A stretch of 64,000 nucleotides of DNA from Desulfobacteraceae bacterium (GCA_027068085.1 JAMOUQ010000047.1:25334-89333); one strand, 5' to 3'; numbered from the stretch's first letter, positions 43,838-53,616 are shown. Numbers and translations are program-made. The notes: generated from the letters alone by a model not told the origin.

Positions 43838-43866
43838 AACATATTGAATAAAAACAAACTTGTCAA
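43838..43866 (-). promoter_or_regulatory. sigma70-like promoter for arsR-thioesterase operon
   Basis: On the minus strand TTGACA (43866-43861), 17 bp, then TATGTT (43843-43838). It leaves a short leader of about 20 nt before the regulator. Confidence 0.65.
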
Positions 43867-43997
43867 AAACATTGGCTGTTCCATGGTGCTTTTGATTGTC
43901 ATCGACGGCCATATGTGTGATAGAATTATTTTTCGAATACAGCCCGCATGACCTGAATATTAAAGCATGGGGCGAGACAAAAAAAAGGAGCCGGGGC

Positions 43998-44717
43998 ATG
44001 AAGAATTCATCTGCAGGCGGAGCCGTTATTCTGGGGGCCTTTCTCTGTGCGGGGCTCACCATTCTGGGCTATCTGGTGGCAGGCGGTCTTGCCGGAATCC
44101 GGGTTCCGGTCCGCACCGTGACCGTCAAGGGCCTGGCCGAACGGGAAGTCCGTGCCAACCGCGCCATCTGGCCCATGACCATCGTCCGTACCGACAACAA
44201 GCTGGACAGCCTTTACCGGAATCTTGAAAAAGATCTGGACCGGGTAACTTCTTTTCTTAAGGCAAGCGGCTTCGGAGATGAGGAAATCACTGTTTCGGCT
44301 CCGACCATCGTGGACAAGCAGGCCCAGGGCTACGGAGACACATCGAAACTCAAATATCGCTACTTTGCCCGCAGCTCGGTGACCGTCTTCTCCAACAAGG
44401 TGGATGTCGTGCGCCGCACAATGAAAAAACTGATGGTGCTGGGCAAGGCGGGAATCGTATTCGGAGGTGACCGGTACGAAAACAGGGCCGAGTTCGTCTT
44501 TACCGATCTGAACGCCATCAAGCCGGAAATGATCCAGGAAGCCATTGCCAACGCCGGCAAGGTGGCCGAAAAATTCGCCCGCCACACAGGCAGCCGGCTG
44601 GGACGGATCAAGCGGGCCAGCCAGGGCCTGTTCACCATCACCGACCGCGACTGCAATACCGCCTGGATCAAGAAGGTAAGGGTGGTAACCACCATCGTTT
44701 ACGAGCTGGTGGATTGA
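43998..44717 (+). CDS. SIMPL (DUF541) domain envelope protein
   Basis: A 239-residue protein with one N-terminal membrane segment (about 8-30) and a SIMPL domain (about 36-235). The core VTVKGLAEREVRANRA is the family motif. The family is periplasmic, with uncertain function (linked to oxidative stress or porin-like assembly). AAGGAG lies 9 bp before the ATG. It converges on the uracil permease gene. Confidence 0.87.
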   Translation: MKNSSAGGAVILGAFLCAGLTILGYLVAGGLAGIRVPVRTVTVKGLAEREVRANRAIWPMTIVRTDNKLDSLYRNLEKDLDRVTSFLKASGFGDEEITVSAPTIVDKQAQGYGDTSKLKYRYFARSSVTVFSNKVDVVRRTMKKLMVLGKAGIVFGGDRYENRAEFVFTDLNAIKPEMIQEAIANAGKVAEKFARHTGSRLGRIKRASQGLFTITDRDCNTAWIKKVRVVTTIVYELVD

Positions 44718-44760
44718 CAACGAACAGCTTTGCGGTCAAAAAAATCGGTCCCGGCCGAAA

Positions 44761-45999
44761 CTACTGCCTTTCCGCCGGCAGGACAAGGTTCAGAACGACC
44801 CCGGTGATACCGGCCAGACCGATGCCTCCCAGGGTGAACTTGCCCAGGGGAAAGGCCATGCCGCCGATGCCGAACACCAGGATCAGGGCTACTATGGTCA
44901 GGTTGCGCGGCTTGGTCAGATCCTCGCCGGCCCTTACCAGGGTATTGAGACCAACCACCGTGATGGCGCCGAAGAGCAAAAGCATGATGCCCCCCATGAC
45001 CGGAACCGGAATCGTCTGCAGAACCGCCCCCACCTTGGCCACGAAGGCCAGGCCGATTGCGAAGATGGCGGCCCAGGTCATTATGCCGGGATTGTAGACC
45101 TTGGTAAGGGTTACGGCCCCGGTTACCTCAGAATAGGTCGTGTTGGGAGGCGCGCCGAAAAAAGCGGCAAAAGAAGTGGCGATGCCGTCACCCAGCAGGG
45201 TGCGGTGGATGCCCGGATCTTTCAGAAAATCCTTGCCGACCACGTTGCTGATGGCCAGAATGTCGCCAAAGTGCTCGATGGCCGGAGCTATGGCCACCGG
45301 TACAATGAACAAAACGGCCTCTAAGTTCCATTCCGGAAAGACGAAGTCAGGAACGGCGAACCAGGCCGCCTTTTGCACGGGGGCAAAATCGACCAGCCCC
45401 ATGGCAAGCGATACCAGGTAACCGATGGCGATGCCGCACAGGATCGGTATCAGCTTCAGCAGACCGCGGCCCAGCATGGTGACGGCGATGGTGGCCACCA
45501 GCGTGATCATCGATACCGGCAGGGCCTTGGCCTGGGGAACCAGCACGGCGGCCCCGTCGCCGGTCTTGCCCAGGGCCATGTGAACCGCCACCGGAGCCAG
45601 GATCAGACCGATGACCATGATGACCGGGCCCACCACCACCGCCGGCAGCAGCCTGTCCAGAACTGCCCGGCCCTTCCACTTTATCAGCAGGCTGAGAAGC
45701 ACGTAGAACAGGCCGGCGGCCACAAGCCCGCTGAGAGTGGGAGCCACGCCCCAGGTCTTCACCCCGTATATTATGGGCGCGATGAAAGCGAACGATGATG
45801 CCAGAAAGATCGGAACCTTGCGCTTGGTAATGAACTGAAAGATCAGGGTGCCGGCTCCGGCGCCGAAAAGAGCCACATTGGGATCGAGGCCGGTCAGAAG
45901 CGGCACCAGCACCAGCGCGCCAAAGGCTACGAACAGCATCTGGGCACCGACAATACTGTCTTGAATTCGGAAACTGTAATCAGCGCCGGAGTTGGCCAT
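44761..45999 (-). CDS. uracil/xanthine permease (NCS2 family)
   Basis: A 412-residue transporter with about 12-14 helices. The motifs PVAIAPAIEHFGDI and FGAPPNTTYSE are the conserved NCS2 (UraA/UapA) substrate-site regions. The ATG at 45999 has AGGAGG 5 bp before it; a longer frame to 46080 has no start support. The substrate is probably uracil or xanthine. Confidence 0.92.
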   Translation of the reverse strand: MANSGADYSFRIQDSIVGAQMLFVAFGALVLVPLLTGLDPNVALFGAGAGTLIFQFITKRKVPIFLASSFAFIAPIIYGVKTWGVAPTLSGLVAAGLFYVLLSLLIKWKGRAVLDRLLPAVVVGPVIMVIGLILAPVAVHMALGKTGDGAAVLVPQAKALPVSMITLVATIAVTMLGRGLLKLIPILCGIAIGYLVSLAMGLVDFAPVQKAAWFAVPDFVFPEWNLEAVLFIVPVAIAPAIEHFGDILAISNVVGKDFLKDPGIHRTLLGDGIATSFAAFFGAPPNTTYSEVTGAVTLTKVYNPGIMTWAAIFAIGLAFVAKVGAVLQTIPVPVMGGIMLLLFGAITVVGLNTLVRAGEDLTKPRNLTIVALILVFGIGGMAFPLGKFTLGGIGLAGITGVVLNLVLPAERQ

Positions 46000-46143
46000 G
46001 GGTCCTCCTTGTTGCGGGTCCTGTTTTAATCTGCCGCCCGGCATGCGAACGCAGGCCTTGCACCGGCGACCGGATGTCATATAAACTCATGTTTGGCGGC
46101 CCCTCAGGATTGCGATCCCCGGACCGGCCGGAGTTGGCTCTGG

Positions 46144-46172
46144 TCTATAATTGTAAACCGCTGACGTGTCAA
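46144..46172 (-). promoter_or_regulatory. sigma70-like promoter for NCS2 permease
   Basis: On the minus strand TTGACA (46172-46167), 17 bp, then TATAGA (46149-46144). It lies about 145 bp before the permease start. Confidence 0.6.
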
Positions 46173-46179
46173 GGTGTTT

Positions 46180-46195
46180 CCACTATATGTAGTGG
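46180..46195. promoter_or_regulatory. palindrome between NCS2 permease and OsmC genes
   Basis: A perfect inverted repeat CCACTA-TATG-TAGTGG, next to the -35 box of the divergent permease promoter and 55 bp before the OsmC gene. It is operator-like; the regulator is unknown. Confidence 0.4.
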
Positions 46196-46250
46196 CGGTA
46201 CCGACTGATGGCCCCATATATTCTGGAAGACAGAACGAAAGGAGAAAAAG

Positions 46251-46658
46251 ATGCCCATAACTTCGGTGCGCTGGCTGGAGGGTAAGACCTTTGTGGGAAC
46301 CGATTCGCGCAACCATTCGGTGGTTCTGTCGGGAGACGATCCGCCCCGGGGCGTCAGCCCCTCGGAAATGCTGCTGGTTGCCCTTTCGGCCTGCACGGCC
46401 TATGACGTGGTCGCAATCCTGGCCAAAAAAAGGATTCAGCTCCAGAGCCTGGAGGTGATCGCCGACGGCAAAAGGGACGAACAGCCGCCCTGGCCTTACC
46501 GCAGCATCCATCTGACTTACCGTTTGAAGGGCAGGGGACTGACCGACAAGGCGGTTTCCCGGGCCATAGAATTGTCCGAGCAAAAGTACTGTTCGGTTTC
46601 GGCCACCATCCGGGGCGTGGCCCAAATAACCACGTCTTACCAGATCCTGCCGGAATAG
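46251..46658 (+). CDS. OsmC/Ohr-family protein
   Basis: A 135-residue OsmC-fold protein with the first catalytic cysteine in LSACTAYDV and the second in KYCSVSATI. The class includes organic hydroperoxide reductases. GAAAGGAG precedes the ATG. It would help an anaerobe against peroxides. Confidence 0.9.
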   Translation: MPITSVRWLEGKTFVGTDSRNHSVVLSGDDPPRGVSPSEMLLVALSACTAYDVVAILAKKRIQLQSLEVIADGKRDEQPPWPYRSIHLTYRLKGRGLTDKAVSRAIELSEQKYCSVSATIRGVAQITTSYQILPE

Positions 46659-46758
46659 ATTTCAGACGGGCCTTCGGGATGACGGTCTTGCGCCGGCGGT
46701 TTTTTTTATGATAGTTTGAGTTGGGCCGATATTTGGAGTAAGGACTACCGGGCAAGCA

Positions 46759-47403
46759 ATGGATGAAGCGATCAAGAAACCTGACATGCTCAATGTTTTG
46801 AACAGATCACAAGGCGGAGCATTTTTTTCAGCACTTGCCGTGCTGGTTCTCTGCCTGTTGGGGACCTGCGTGCCGGGATCCGCCCGGGCCGACATCTATC
46901 TTTACATCGACAGTCAGGGGGTACTGCATTTCACAAACACCCCCACGTCATCGGACTACAAACTCTACATAAAAGAAAAACCGAAATCCACCGTCAAGGT
47001 GGCCTCCCTGCGTTCGTTCGAGCAGATGATCCGGGAGGCGGCCGCCCGGCACGGCATTTCAGCCAGCCTGATCAAAGCCCTCATCAAGGTGGAATCAGAG
47101 TTCAACCCCCAGGCCGTCTCCAAGAAGGGGGCCCTTGGTTTGATGCAGCTCATGCCGGAAAACCTGGCCTCCCTGCAGGTTGAAGACCCTTTCAATCCCC
47201 GCCAGAATATCATGGGGGGGGTACGTTACCTGAAAACGCTGCTTAAACGTTACCGGGGCCGGGTCCCCCTGGCCCTGGCCGCCTATAATGCCGGTCCATC
47301 TCTGGTTGACCGCCATCAGGGAATCCCTCCGATAAAAGAAACCGAGATGTTCGTCGAAAAAGTGATGAAATACTTCTACCTTTTCAAGCGCAAGGGATCG
47401 TAA
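46759..47403 (+). CDS. exported lytic transglycosylase (SLT domain) with N-terminal DUF4124-like segment
   Basis: A 214-residue protein. A signal segment (about 24-44) is followed by a short DUF4124-like region (ADIYLYIDSQGVLHFTNTP) and then an SLT domain with catalytic glutamate in IKVESEFNPQAVS and the motifs GLMQLMP and ALAAYNAGP. It cleaves peptidoglycan. The start is uncertain; an ATG at 46789 would shorten the N-terminus by 10 residues. Confidence 0.92.
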   Translation: MDEAIKKPDMLNVLNRSQGGAFFSALAVLVLCLLGTCVPGSARADIYLYIDSQGVLHFTNTPTSSDYKLYIKEKPKSTVKVASLRSFEQMIREAAARHGISASLIKALIKVESEFNPQAVSKKGALGLMQLMPENLASLQVEDPFNPRQNIMGGVRYLKTLLKRYRGRVPLALAAYNAGPSLVDRHQGIPPIKETEMFVEKVMKYFYLFKRKGS

Positions 47404-47423
47404 CCCGCCGGTTCCGTGGCGGG
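47404..47423. terminator. weak hairpin after lytic transglycosylase
   Basis: CCCGCC/GGCGGG stem of 6 bp with an 8-nt loop directly after the stop codon. No U-run follows. Confidence 0.3.
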
Positions 47424-47582
47424 ACCGAAACAATTTGGTCCGGAGACAGACTGCAAGCGGCTTTTATCTCTTTGACAAGCGCCGTTACGGCTTGGGGCTT
47501 CCTTCGGCAAAAACGCTATGGCCGGGGTGCCCGGTCCGGCCGAAACCAACCTGCCGAAGGCCGCGGCCCAACAGAGGTGAAT

Positions 47583-48692
47583 GTGAAAAAGCTGGTCTTT
47601 GTCGGCGGCGGACACGCCCACATGGAGATTCTGGCCAACCTTGACCGGATGGTCGGGCAAGGATACTCGGCCGTTCTGATCGCCCCCGGCCCATATCACT
47701 ATTATTCCGGCATGGGACCGGGCATGCTGGGCGGAACCTACCGGCCCGATCAGATCCGTTTCAACACCGGAAAGATCGTCCGGAAGGCGGGGGCTGTCTT
47801 CGTCAGGGATTACGCTGCCCGGATAGATCCGGACCGGAAACGGGTTTACCTCGGATCGGGAGACTGGCTCGCATACGATGTCCTGTCGTGCAATGCCGGC
47901 AGTCAGGTTCCCGTCGACATGGTTTCCAAAGGCGATGACGGCGTATTTACCGTAAAGCCCATCGAAAGACTACGGCAGCTGCAGGCTGAAATAATCCTCC
48001 GGGCGTCTGCCCGCAGAATCAGGATCGCCATCGTAGGCGGAGGCCCCTCGGCCGCCGAAATCGCCGGCAACATCTGGCAGCTTGTAAAAACCCGGGGCGC
48101 AAAGATGCCGGAAATCGTGATTCTGGCCGGCAAAGGCTTGTTGAGCCACTTCGGCAGGGGCATCCGTCAAAGGGTTATCTCCCTGATGCGCCAAAGAAAG
48201 ATTCGGATAGAAGAAGGAGAATATGCCCGCGCCGTGTCCGGGACAGGAATCACGACCGGTTCCGGCCGCAGCCTGGCCTGCGACCTGGCGGTCCTGGCAA
48301 CAGGCGTCCGGCCGGTCTCCCTGTTCAGAGACTCCGGCCTGCCGGTCGGCCCCGACGGCGGCCTGCCGGTAAACCGCTTCCTCCAGTGTGCCGCATATCC
48401 CGATATTTTCGGCGGCGGGGACTGTATTTACTTCGAACCCATGCCCCTGCCCAAGCTGGGCGTGTATGCCGTGCGCCAGAATCCGGTTTTGCTGCACAAC
48501 GTTCTGGCGCAACTGGAAGGCCGCCGCCTGAAACCGTTCGTTCCCGGCAAAAGATACCTGACGATTTTCAACCTGGGAGGAGGAATCGGGCTTTTCAACA
48601 GGGGAAAGCTGACCTTCGGCGGCAGGCTGGCTTTCCGGCTCAAGGATTTCATCGACCGCCGCTTCATGGCCAGATACCGGGCCCTGGAGTAA
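47583..48692 (+). CDS. FAD-dependent pyridine nucleotide-disulfide oxidoreductase family protein
   Basis: A 369-residue flavoprotein. The N-terminal FAD motif is FVGGGHAHMEIL, and a second nucleotide-binding motif is IAIVGGGPSAAEIAG. The GGGHAH variant occurs in the NDH-2-like domain found fused to selenide water dikinase, and in free-standing relatives. There is no redox-active CXXC. The closest role is NAD(P)H or quinone oxidoreduction, not proven. The start is set at the GTG at 47583, with AGAGGTGA upstream. It converges on the UGPase gene. Confidence 0.8.
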   Translation: MKKLVFVGGGHAHMEILANLDRMVGQGYSAVLIAPGPYHYYSGMGPGMLGGTYRPDQIRFNTGKIVRKAGAVFVRDYAARIDPDRKRVYLGSGDWLAYDVLSCNAGSQVPVDMVSKGDDGVFTVKPIERLRQLQAEIILRASARRIRIAIVGGGPSAAEIAGNIWQLVKTRGAKMPEIVILAGKGLLSHFGRGIRQRVISLMRQRKIRIEEGEYARAVSGTGITTGSGRSLACDLAVLATGVRPVSLFRDSGLPVGPDGGLPVNRFLQCAAYPDIFGGGDCIYFEPMPLPKLGVYAVRQNPVLLHNVLAQLEGRRLKPFVPGKRYLTIFNLGGGIGLFNRGKLTFGGRLAFRLKDFIDRRFMARYRALE

Positions 48693-48695
48693 ACC

Positions 48696-48713
48696 ACCGC
48701 CTCCTTCGGCGGT
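48696..48713. terminator. small hairpin between convergent genes
   Basis: ACCGCC/GGCGGT stem with loop TCCTTC between the oxidoreductase and UGPase stops. It is a possible bidirectional terminator but has no U-run. Confidence 0.35.
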
Positions 48714-48719
48714 CATGGC

Positions 48720-50117
48720 TTACTCGAAAATCACTTTTTCGTCTTCCAGGAGCCGGCCGGGACCGAGAAAGACCGGCCGGCCGGTATTGTTCTCCAAATG
48801 CACCTGTCCCTTGCACACCACAGCCGGCCTGAAGTGGATATCGCCAACGACCGTCAGCCGGCTGCAGTGCACCAGGCTGGGTATGGCGTCACGGAAACGG
48901 GCCTCCATGTCGTCGATCCGGCCGTAATATCTGCTGTCCAGCGAAATCATTATCCGGCCCAGCTTGCGCTGCGGGTTGCTGACCAGGGCAAGGTCGGAAT
49001 CGAAAAGGTAGCAATCCGATCTGACGGCAAGCAGGTCGGGACACTTCTTGACCGGCAGGAACCGGCTTTCGGGAACTTCGACCGCCCGCGCGCCTTCGAA
49101 AAGGGCGATGGCCGCCCCCATGGCCGTTTCCAGCTGGTAGACCGGCGGACTGTCCGGATCCCTGGGGTCGATGTTCTTGGGATTGAGAATGATCGGCAGG
49201 TAAACCGCTCCCTGCTCCCGGATCAGCCCCTGGAGGGCCTCCAGGTCGATCCAAAGAGAGTTGGTATTGAAATAGCGGTAAAGGCCGATATCCTGAAAAG
49301 CCTCCCGCTCCCCGGGGGGGCACTGGGCTATTTCGCGCAGCAGCAGACGCCCGTCTTTCGACTTTGCCAGATGGCCGCCTTTCATGTCGGCCGGCGTGCG
49401 GCGGGCAACCTCCATGATGAAGGGAATGCTTTCAGTCGCCATGTAGCCCAGCAGGCGCGCGTCAAAGGTCGCCCCCAGATTGTCGGCATTGATCACCAGG
49501 GCGTAACGGATGCCTTCGGAAAGCAGTTTCGCCAGCATCCCCGAAGTCTGCAGGGCGGTATAGATGTCGCCGTGGCCGGGAGGATTCCATTCCAGCTGCC
49601 GGTTTTGAGGCCAGCTGGCCGGTGAAAGGTCGGACCGCATAAGCTTGGGAAACTTGTGCTGTAAAAAACAATCCGCCCGCACCCGGCCCCCGAAGGCTTG
49701 CAGTGCTTTGAGCGTGTCCTGGTGGGTGTTGAAGCTGTTCATCAGGGCCAGCCGCAGGTTGAGACGCTGAGCCCGCCGCAGGATGATTTCCAGGAAAGTA
49801 AGGCCGTCTTTTACTTCCAGCAGGGACTTGGCGCAGGTAAGGCCCATGCTGGTGCCCAGACCGCCGTTGAGCACCACCATGACGGTCCTGGGAATTTCCT
49901 TTGTTCCACGCTCTGCAAAATCCTCCAGCTGCTCCAGGCGGGGAATATCGCGGTCGTCAACCGGTTCGATCTCCCTGTCGCTTATCAGGCCGGTTGCACC
50001 TGCCACCACCTGCCTGTAGTAATGGCTGAAAGTCTCTATGGCCACTTCCGGCAACCGGTGACGGCGCATCTTTGCCCGAAACGCCTCCAAATGATCCTTC
50101 GTGCCTGCCTGCTTCAC
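48720..50117 (-). CDS. UTP-glucose-1-phosphate uridylyltransferase, eukaryotic-type UDPGP family
   Basis: A 465-residue nucleotidyltransferase of the UDPGP family, the type found in eukaryotes and some bacteria rather than GalU. The nucleotide-binding loop is VVLNGGLGTSMGL, followed by KSLLEV. Further motifs are WNPPGHGDIY and INADNLGAT. It makes UDP-glucose for cell-envelope sugars. It is 47 bp after ilvE on the same strand. Confidence 0.92.
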   Translation of the reverse strand: MKQAGTKDHLEAFRAKMRRHRLPEVAIETFSHYYRQVVAGATGLISDREIEPVDDRDIPRLEQLEDFAERGTKEIPRTVMVVLNGGLGTSMGLTCAKSLLEVKDGLTFLEIILRRAQRLNLRLALMNSFNTHQDTLKALQAFGGRVRADCFLQHKFPKLMRSDLSPASWPQNRQLEWNPPGHGDIYTALQTSGMLAKLLSEGIRYALVINADNLGATFDARLLGYMATESIPFIMEVARRTPADMKGGHLAKSKDGRLLLREIAQCPPGEREAFQDIGLYRYFNTNSLWIDLEALQGLIREQGAVYLPIILNPKNIDPRDPDSPPVYQLETAMGAAIALFEGARAVEVPESRFLPVKKCPDLLAVRSDCYLFDSDLALVSNPQRKLGRIMISLDSRYYGRIDDMEARFRDAIPSLVHCSRLTVVGDIHFRPAVVCKGQVHLENNTGRPVFLGPGRLLEDEKVIFE

Positions 50118-50163
50118 CTTCCCGTATCACCTCCGGCCGGGTCCTTATCAATCTGTTTCCTGC

Positions 50164-51228
50164 TTACTGCACCGGCTCAGTCCATCCCATGCCGTCCGGG
50201 CTCCGCCCGTACTGGATATCCATGATGGCATCAAAGAACTTCCGGGCCACCGGCCCGACCTTGCCTTCACCGATGGTGATAACCCTGTCTTCGTATTTGA
50301 GCTGGCCCACCGGCGAGATGACCGCAGCCGTGCCGGAGCCGAAAATTTCGGTAAGCTTCCCTGCTGCATGGGCCTCGAAGACCTCGTCGATACTTATCTT
50401 CCTCTCTTCGACTTTCATCTTCCAGCTCCTGGCCAGCCTTATCACCGAGTCACGGGTAATGCCGGGTAAGATGGAACCGCTCAGTTCCGGCGTGACGAGA
50501 ACATCGTCGATAACGAAAAAGATGTTCATGGCGCCCACTTCCTCCACATAGCGCTGCTCGATGGCGTCCAGCCACAATACCTGGGTGTAGCCCTGGGCGT
50601 GGGCTTTTTCGCCTGCAAGCAGGCTGGCCGCGTAATTGCCCAGGGTCTTGGTGTCTCCGACCCCGTTGCGCACGGCCCGCACGTGCTCGCGGGTCACCAT
50701 GATCTTGACCGGGTTGAAGCCTTCGGCGTAGTAAGCACCCACCGGTGAAAGGATGATGAAGAACCGGTAGGTGTGGGAAGCCCGCACGCCGAGAAAAGGA
50801 TCGGTGGCAATGATCGTGGGCCGGATATAGAGCGAGGTTCCCGGGGCCGCCGGAACCCAGTCTTTTTCGAGCTTGATCAGTTCCTTCAACGCCTCCAGGG
50901 CAAAGCCCTCATCCACTTCCGGAATGCAGAGCTTGCGGCAGGAATAGTTGAGGCGCTTGAAGTTTTCCCGGGGCCGGAACAGCTGGATGCCGCCTTCCTT
51001 GTTGCGATAGGCCTTGAGCCCCTCGAACACCCCCTGGCCATAGTGCAGAACCATGGTTGCCGGATCCATGGACAGGGGACCGTATGGTTCTATGCGCGGA
51101 TTATGCCAGCCCTTGTCCGGAGCGTAATCCATATTGAACATGTGATCGGTGAAAAGCGTGCCGAAACCCAGCTTGTCGTCCTCGGGTTTGGTCTTGTGCT
51201 GATCGGCCAGGGTGATTGTAAGCTGCAT
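50164..51228 (-). CDS. ilvE: branched-chain amino acid aminotransferase
   Basis: A 354-residue PLP class IV aminotransferase of the longer (IlvE-II, eukaryotic/Bacillus-like) type. Motifs are HYGQGVFEGLKAYR, ASLLAGEKAHAQGY (PLP-lysine region: GNYAASLLAGEKA), and VFEAHAAGKLTEIFGSGTAAVISP. It interconverts Leu/Ile/Val and their 2-oxo acids. AGGAGG lies before the ATG. It fits metabolism of substrates imported by the liv transporter. Confidence 0.95.
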   Translation of the reverse strand: MQLTITLADQHKTKPEDDKLGFGTLFTDHMFNMDYAPDKGWHNPRIEPYGPLSMDPATMVLHYGQGVFEGLKAYRNKEGGIQLFRPRENFKRLNYSCRKLCIPEVDEGFALEALKELIKLEKDWVPAAPGTSLYIRPTIIATDPFLGVRASHTYRFFIILSPVGAYYAEGFNPVKIMVTREHVRAVRNGVGDTKTLGNYAASLLAGEKAHAQGYTQVLWLDAIEQRYVEEVGAMNIFFVIDDVLVTPELSGSILPGITRDSVIRLARSWKMKVEERKISIDEVFEAHAAGKLTEIFGSGTAAVISPVGQLKYEDRVITIGEGKVGPVARKFFDAIMDIQYGRSPDGMGWTEPVQ

Positions 51229-51315
51229 GGTTTTCCTCCTGGATATAAAGCTTAACTTTGCAACGGCGGTTCTGAGACTGCCTCAACAGGTTTGTAATCC
51301 GTCCTGATTGCCCCG

Positions 51316-51753
51316 TCACGTACCCGGGGCGGAACAGACGACCATGTCCATCTGCGCGCAAATGTCATCGGCAATACCATTGCCGCCCAGTTCCCGCAGG
51401 TACATGCGGCCGCTGACGACGATGGTGGGTGACAGCAAACGCCCTCCGCAGGCCCGGCCCCGGTCGTCGAAGGCCACGCCGTGGACCCAGACAAAGGGAG
51501 CATCCTGCCTCCAGGCCATGCCGCCGTGGCACGCCGCCAGTTCGAACAGTCCTTCTTCGGTATGGGTGACGTAAACCTGCTGGCGATGATCAAAAGTGCC
51601 CACGGTCAACTTGCTGCACACTCCGGAAATCCAGAATGTTCCGGCAGACGGCCGATATTGCCCGCACAAATCCTCCAGGGTCCGGATCAGGTCGCGGGCG
51701 GGCGGCAAGGACCCCATAAAACATCGTCCGGATTGTGCTTCGATCAAGGCCAT
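51316..51753 (-). CDS. PPC (DUF296) domain protein
   Basis: A 145-residue protein with the PPC/DUF296 fold: GSLPPARDLIRTLEDLC, FWISGVCSKLTVGTFD and VHGVAFDDRGRACGGRLLSP are the usual positions. The bacterial PPC domain forms trimers and its function is not known. The ATG at 51753 has GGGGAG upstream and fits the domain boundary. It lies between the Pit transporter and ilvE. Confidence 0.83.
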   Translation of the reverse strand: MALIEAQSGRCFMGSLPPARDLIRTLEDLCGQYRPSAGTFWISGVCSKLTVGTFDHRQQVYVTHTEEGLFELAACHGGMAWRQDAPFVWVHGVAFDDRGRACGGRLLSPTIVVSGRMYLRELGGNGIADDICAQMDMVVCSAPGT

Positions 51754-51860
51754 GTCCGTCTGCTCCCCGGGGCGCGGAAAACCGAAGTTCAAACGCCCGA
51801 TTCGGGTTCAAGTTAGCATAGAAAGCAGTAAACTACCACCCAAAAGGGGCTGGCTCATGG

Positions 51861-52814
51861 TCATGGGCCGGGTACATATCTGAGGTGGATTCCGAAATCA
51901 ATGGCCAGGGCCAGGCAACAGGATACCGCCGGGGAGATAAACCATGCCAGCAGGATATGTTTCAGGGTCCCGGCGCTGACCGTGTTCATCCCCTTGACCA
52001 GGCCGATTCCCAGCACGGCTCCGATCACCGCCTGGGAGGTGGAGACAGGCACCCCGACGCAGGTATACAGGTGGACGGTGACGGCCTGTGCCAGGACGAC
52101 CACCAGGGCCGAAAACGGATCCAGACGTACCAGTTTATTGCCAACGGTTTCCATCACCGGCCGGCTGAAAGTGATCACGCCCAGGGCAATGGCGAAACCG
52201 CCGATCAGGGCCGCCTGCATGGTGTCCAGCAGGCCGGCGCCGACAAACACCGCCGTCACGTTGGCCACGTTGTTGGCCCCCAGGGCATAGGCTCCGTAAG
52301 CGCCGGCAACCAGCATGGACCAGCGCAGGATCTGGTCGGCCTGAAATATATTTACAGGCGCCCGGTTGTACCAGTAGCCCAGGAAACGGTAAATCATTAT
52401 GGCGCACAGCGCCCCTCCGACGGGAGTTCCCAGCCAGCAGGCCCCCACCTTGCCCAGGCCGGCCAGGTTCAGCCGGCCGTTGAGCAGGCCGATACCGACA
52501 ATCGCTCCCACCACGGCCTGGGAGGTCGATACCGGAAGTCCTAAAACCGTCATCAGGGTCACCGTCGCCGCCGCCGCCACCGACACCACCACGGCCTGAT
52601 CCAGATTCATGCTGGTCAGGCCCTTGAGGGTTTCGATCCCGAAGCGGCCGGAGACCGCGGCCCCCAGAACGACGAAAACGGAAGCCACGGCCGCGGCCGT
52701 GCCGAAACGGATCATCCTGGAAGAAACCGCGGTTCCGAACACATTGGCCGCATCGTTGGCCCCCAGGGACCAGCCTAAAAATATTGCGCCGGCAAGAGAC
52801 AGCATTCCGGTCAT
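51861..52814 (-). CDS. pit: inorganic phosphate transporter, Pit family
   Basis: A 317-residue permease with two repeats of the Pit signature (GANDAANVFG near residue 19 and GANNVANV near residue 167) and glycine-rich segments VSTSQAVVG/VSTSQAVIG. It imports phosphate with a cation. It follows a DUF47 gene after 16 bp, the usual Pit partner. Confidence 0.95.
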   Translation of the reverse strand: MTGMLSLAGAIFLGWSLGANDAANVFGTAVSSRMIRFGTAAAVASVFVVLGAAVSGRFGIETLKGLTSMNLDQAVVVSVAAAATVTLMTVLGLPVSTSQAVVGAIVGIGLLNGRLNLAGLGKVGACWLGTPVGGALCAIMIYRFLGYWYNRAPVNIFQADQILRWSMLVAGAYGAYALGANNVANVTAVFVGAGLLDTMQAALIGGFAIALGVITFSRPVMETVGNKLVRLDPFSALVVVLAQAVTVHLYTCVGVPVSTSQAVIGAVLGIGLVKGMNTVSAGTLKHILLAWFISPAVSCCLALAIDFGIHLRYVPGP

Positions 52815-52830
52815 CTCCGCTTAAGGAGGG

Positions 52831-53484
52831 TCAGACCCTTCTTTTCATGCTCAGGATGTTGATGAATTTCGAAACCCGGTCGGCCTGATCTGAAATCCGC
52901 CCTATCTGGGCCACCAGGTCACGGATAAGGATCTTTTGGAAAGGATCCAGGCCGGATTCGAACAGCCCGGTGATTATCTTGCGCTCCATGTGATCGCAAT
53001 GACTTTCATTGGTGTCGATGGTGTTGGACAGGGCCCGCAGCCCTGCATCTTTCTTGAAAAAGGCGCTCACCTGGCTGATTACCAGGTCGCAGCACTCAAG
53101 GCTGATACGGATCAGCTCCTTTATGTCCGGCAGCAGGAAACCCGGCAGCCGCAACTTCTGAGTCTGGATCATATGGAGTACGATTTCGAAGACATGGGGG
53201 ATCTTATCCAGCTCCTGAAGCAGTTCCACTATGTCGCCGCGCGAATCGGGTATCAGGGTGTCGCCGTACATCAGATCGTTGATCTCTTCCCGCAGGTCGT
53301 CGGCTCTTGATTCGTGCTTGTGGGTCTGCTTGAGGTAGAATTCGAAATCCTGACAGATTTCCTCATGCAGGACACACCCCTGCATTGCTTCGGCAAAACT
53401 TTCCCGGCAGCGGCCGAGGGTCTCGACGTACTTGAAGATCAGTTCCATCAGCCGGTTTTCTTTCCTGAACAAAAAGGAGAGCAT
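52831..53484 (-). CDS. DUF47 (PhoU-like) Pit accessory protein
   Basis: A 217-residue all-helical protein of the DUF47/TIGR00153 group, related to PhoU. It contains an acidic motif (HKHESRADDLREEIND) that can bind metal. It regulates or assists Pit transporters, and pit is directly downstream. Confidence 0.9.
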   Translation of the reverse strand: MLSFLFRKENRLMELIFKYVETLGRCRESFAEAMQGCVLHEEICQDFEFYLKQTHKHESRADDLREEINDLMYGDTLIPDSRGDIVELLQELDKIPHVFEIVLHMIQTQKLRLPGFLLPDIKELIRISLECCDLVISQVSAFFKKDAGLRALSNTIDTNESHCDHMERKIITGLFESGLDPFQKILIRDLVAQIGRISDQADRVSKFINILSMKRRV

Positions 53485-53616
53485 GACTTTCGACTCCGTA
53501 TCATATTCAGTCCAGCCACCACGGGCCTGCGCTTAATATCGCCCGCGGCCTGCCGGATTACAAGGGATAATTATCGGGCTTCCGGCAAGACATCACCCGA
53601 GAGGGTCTTGCATGGT

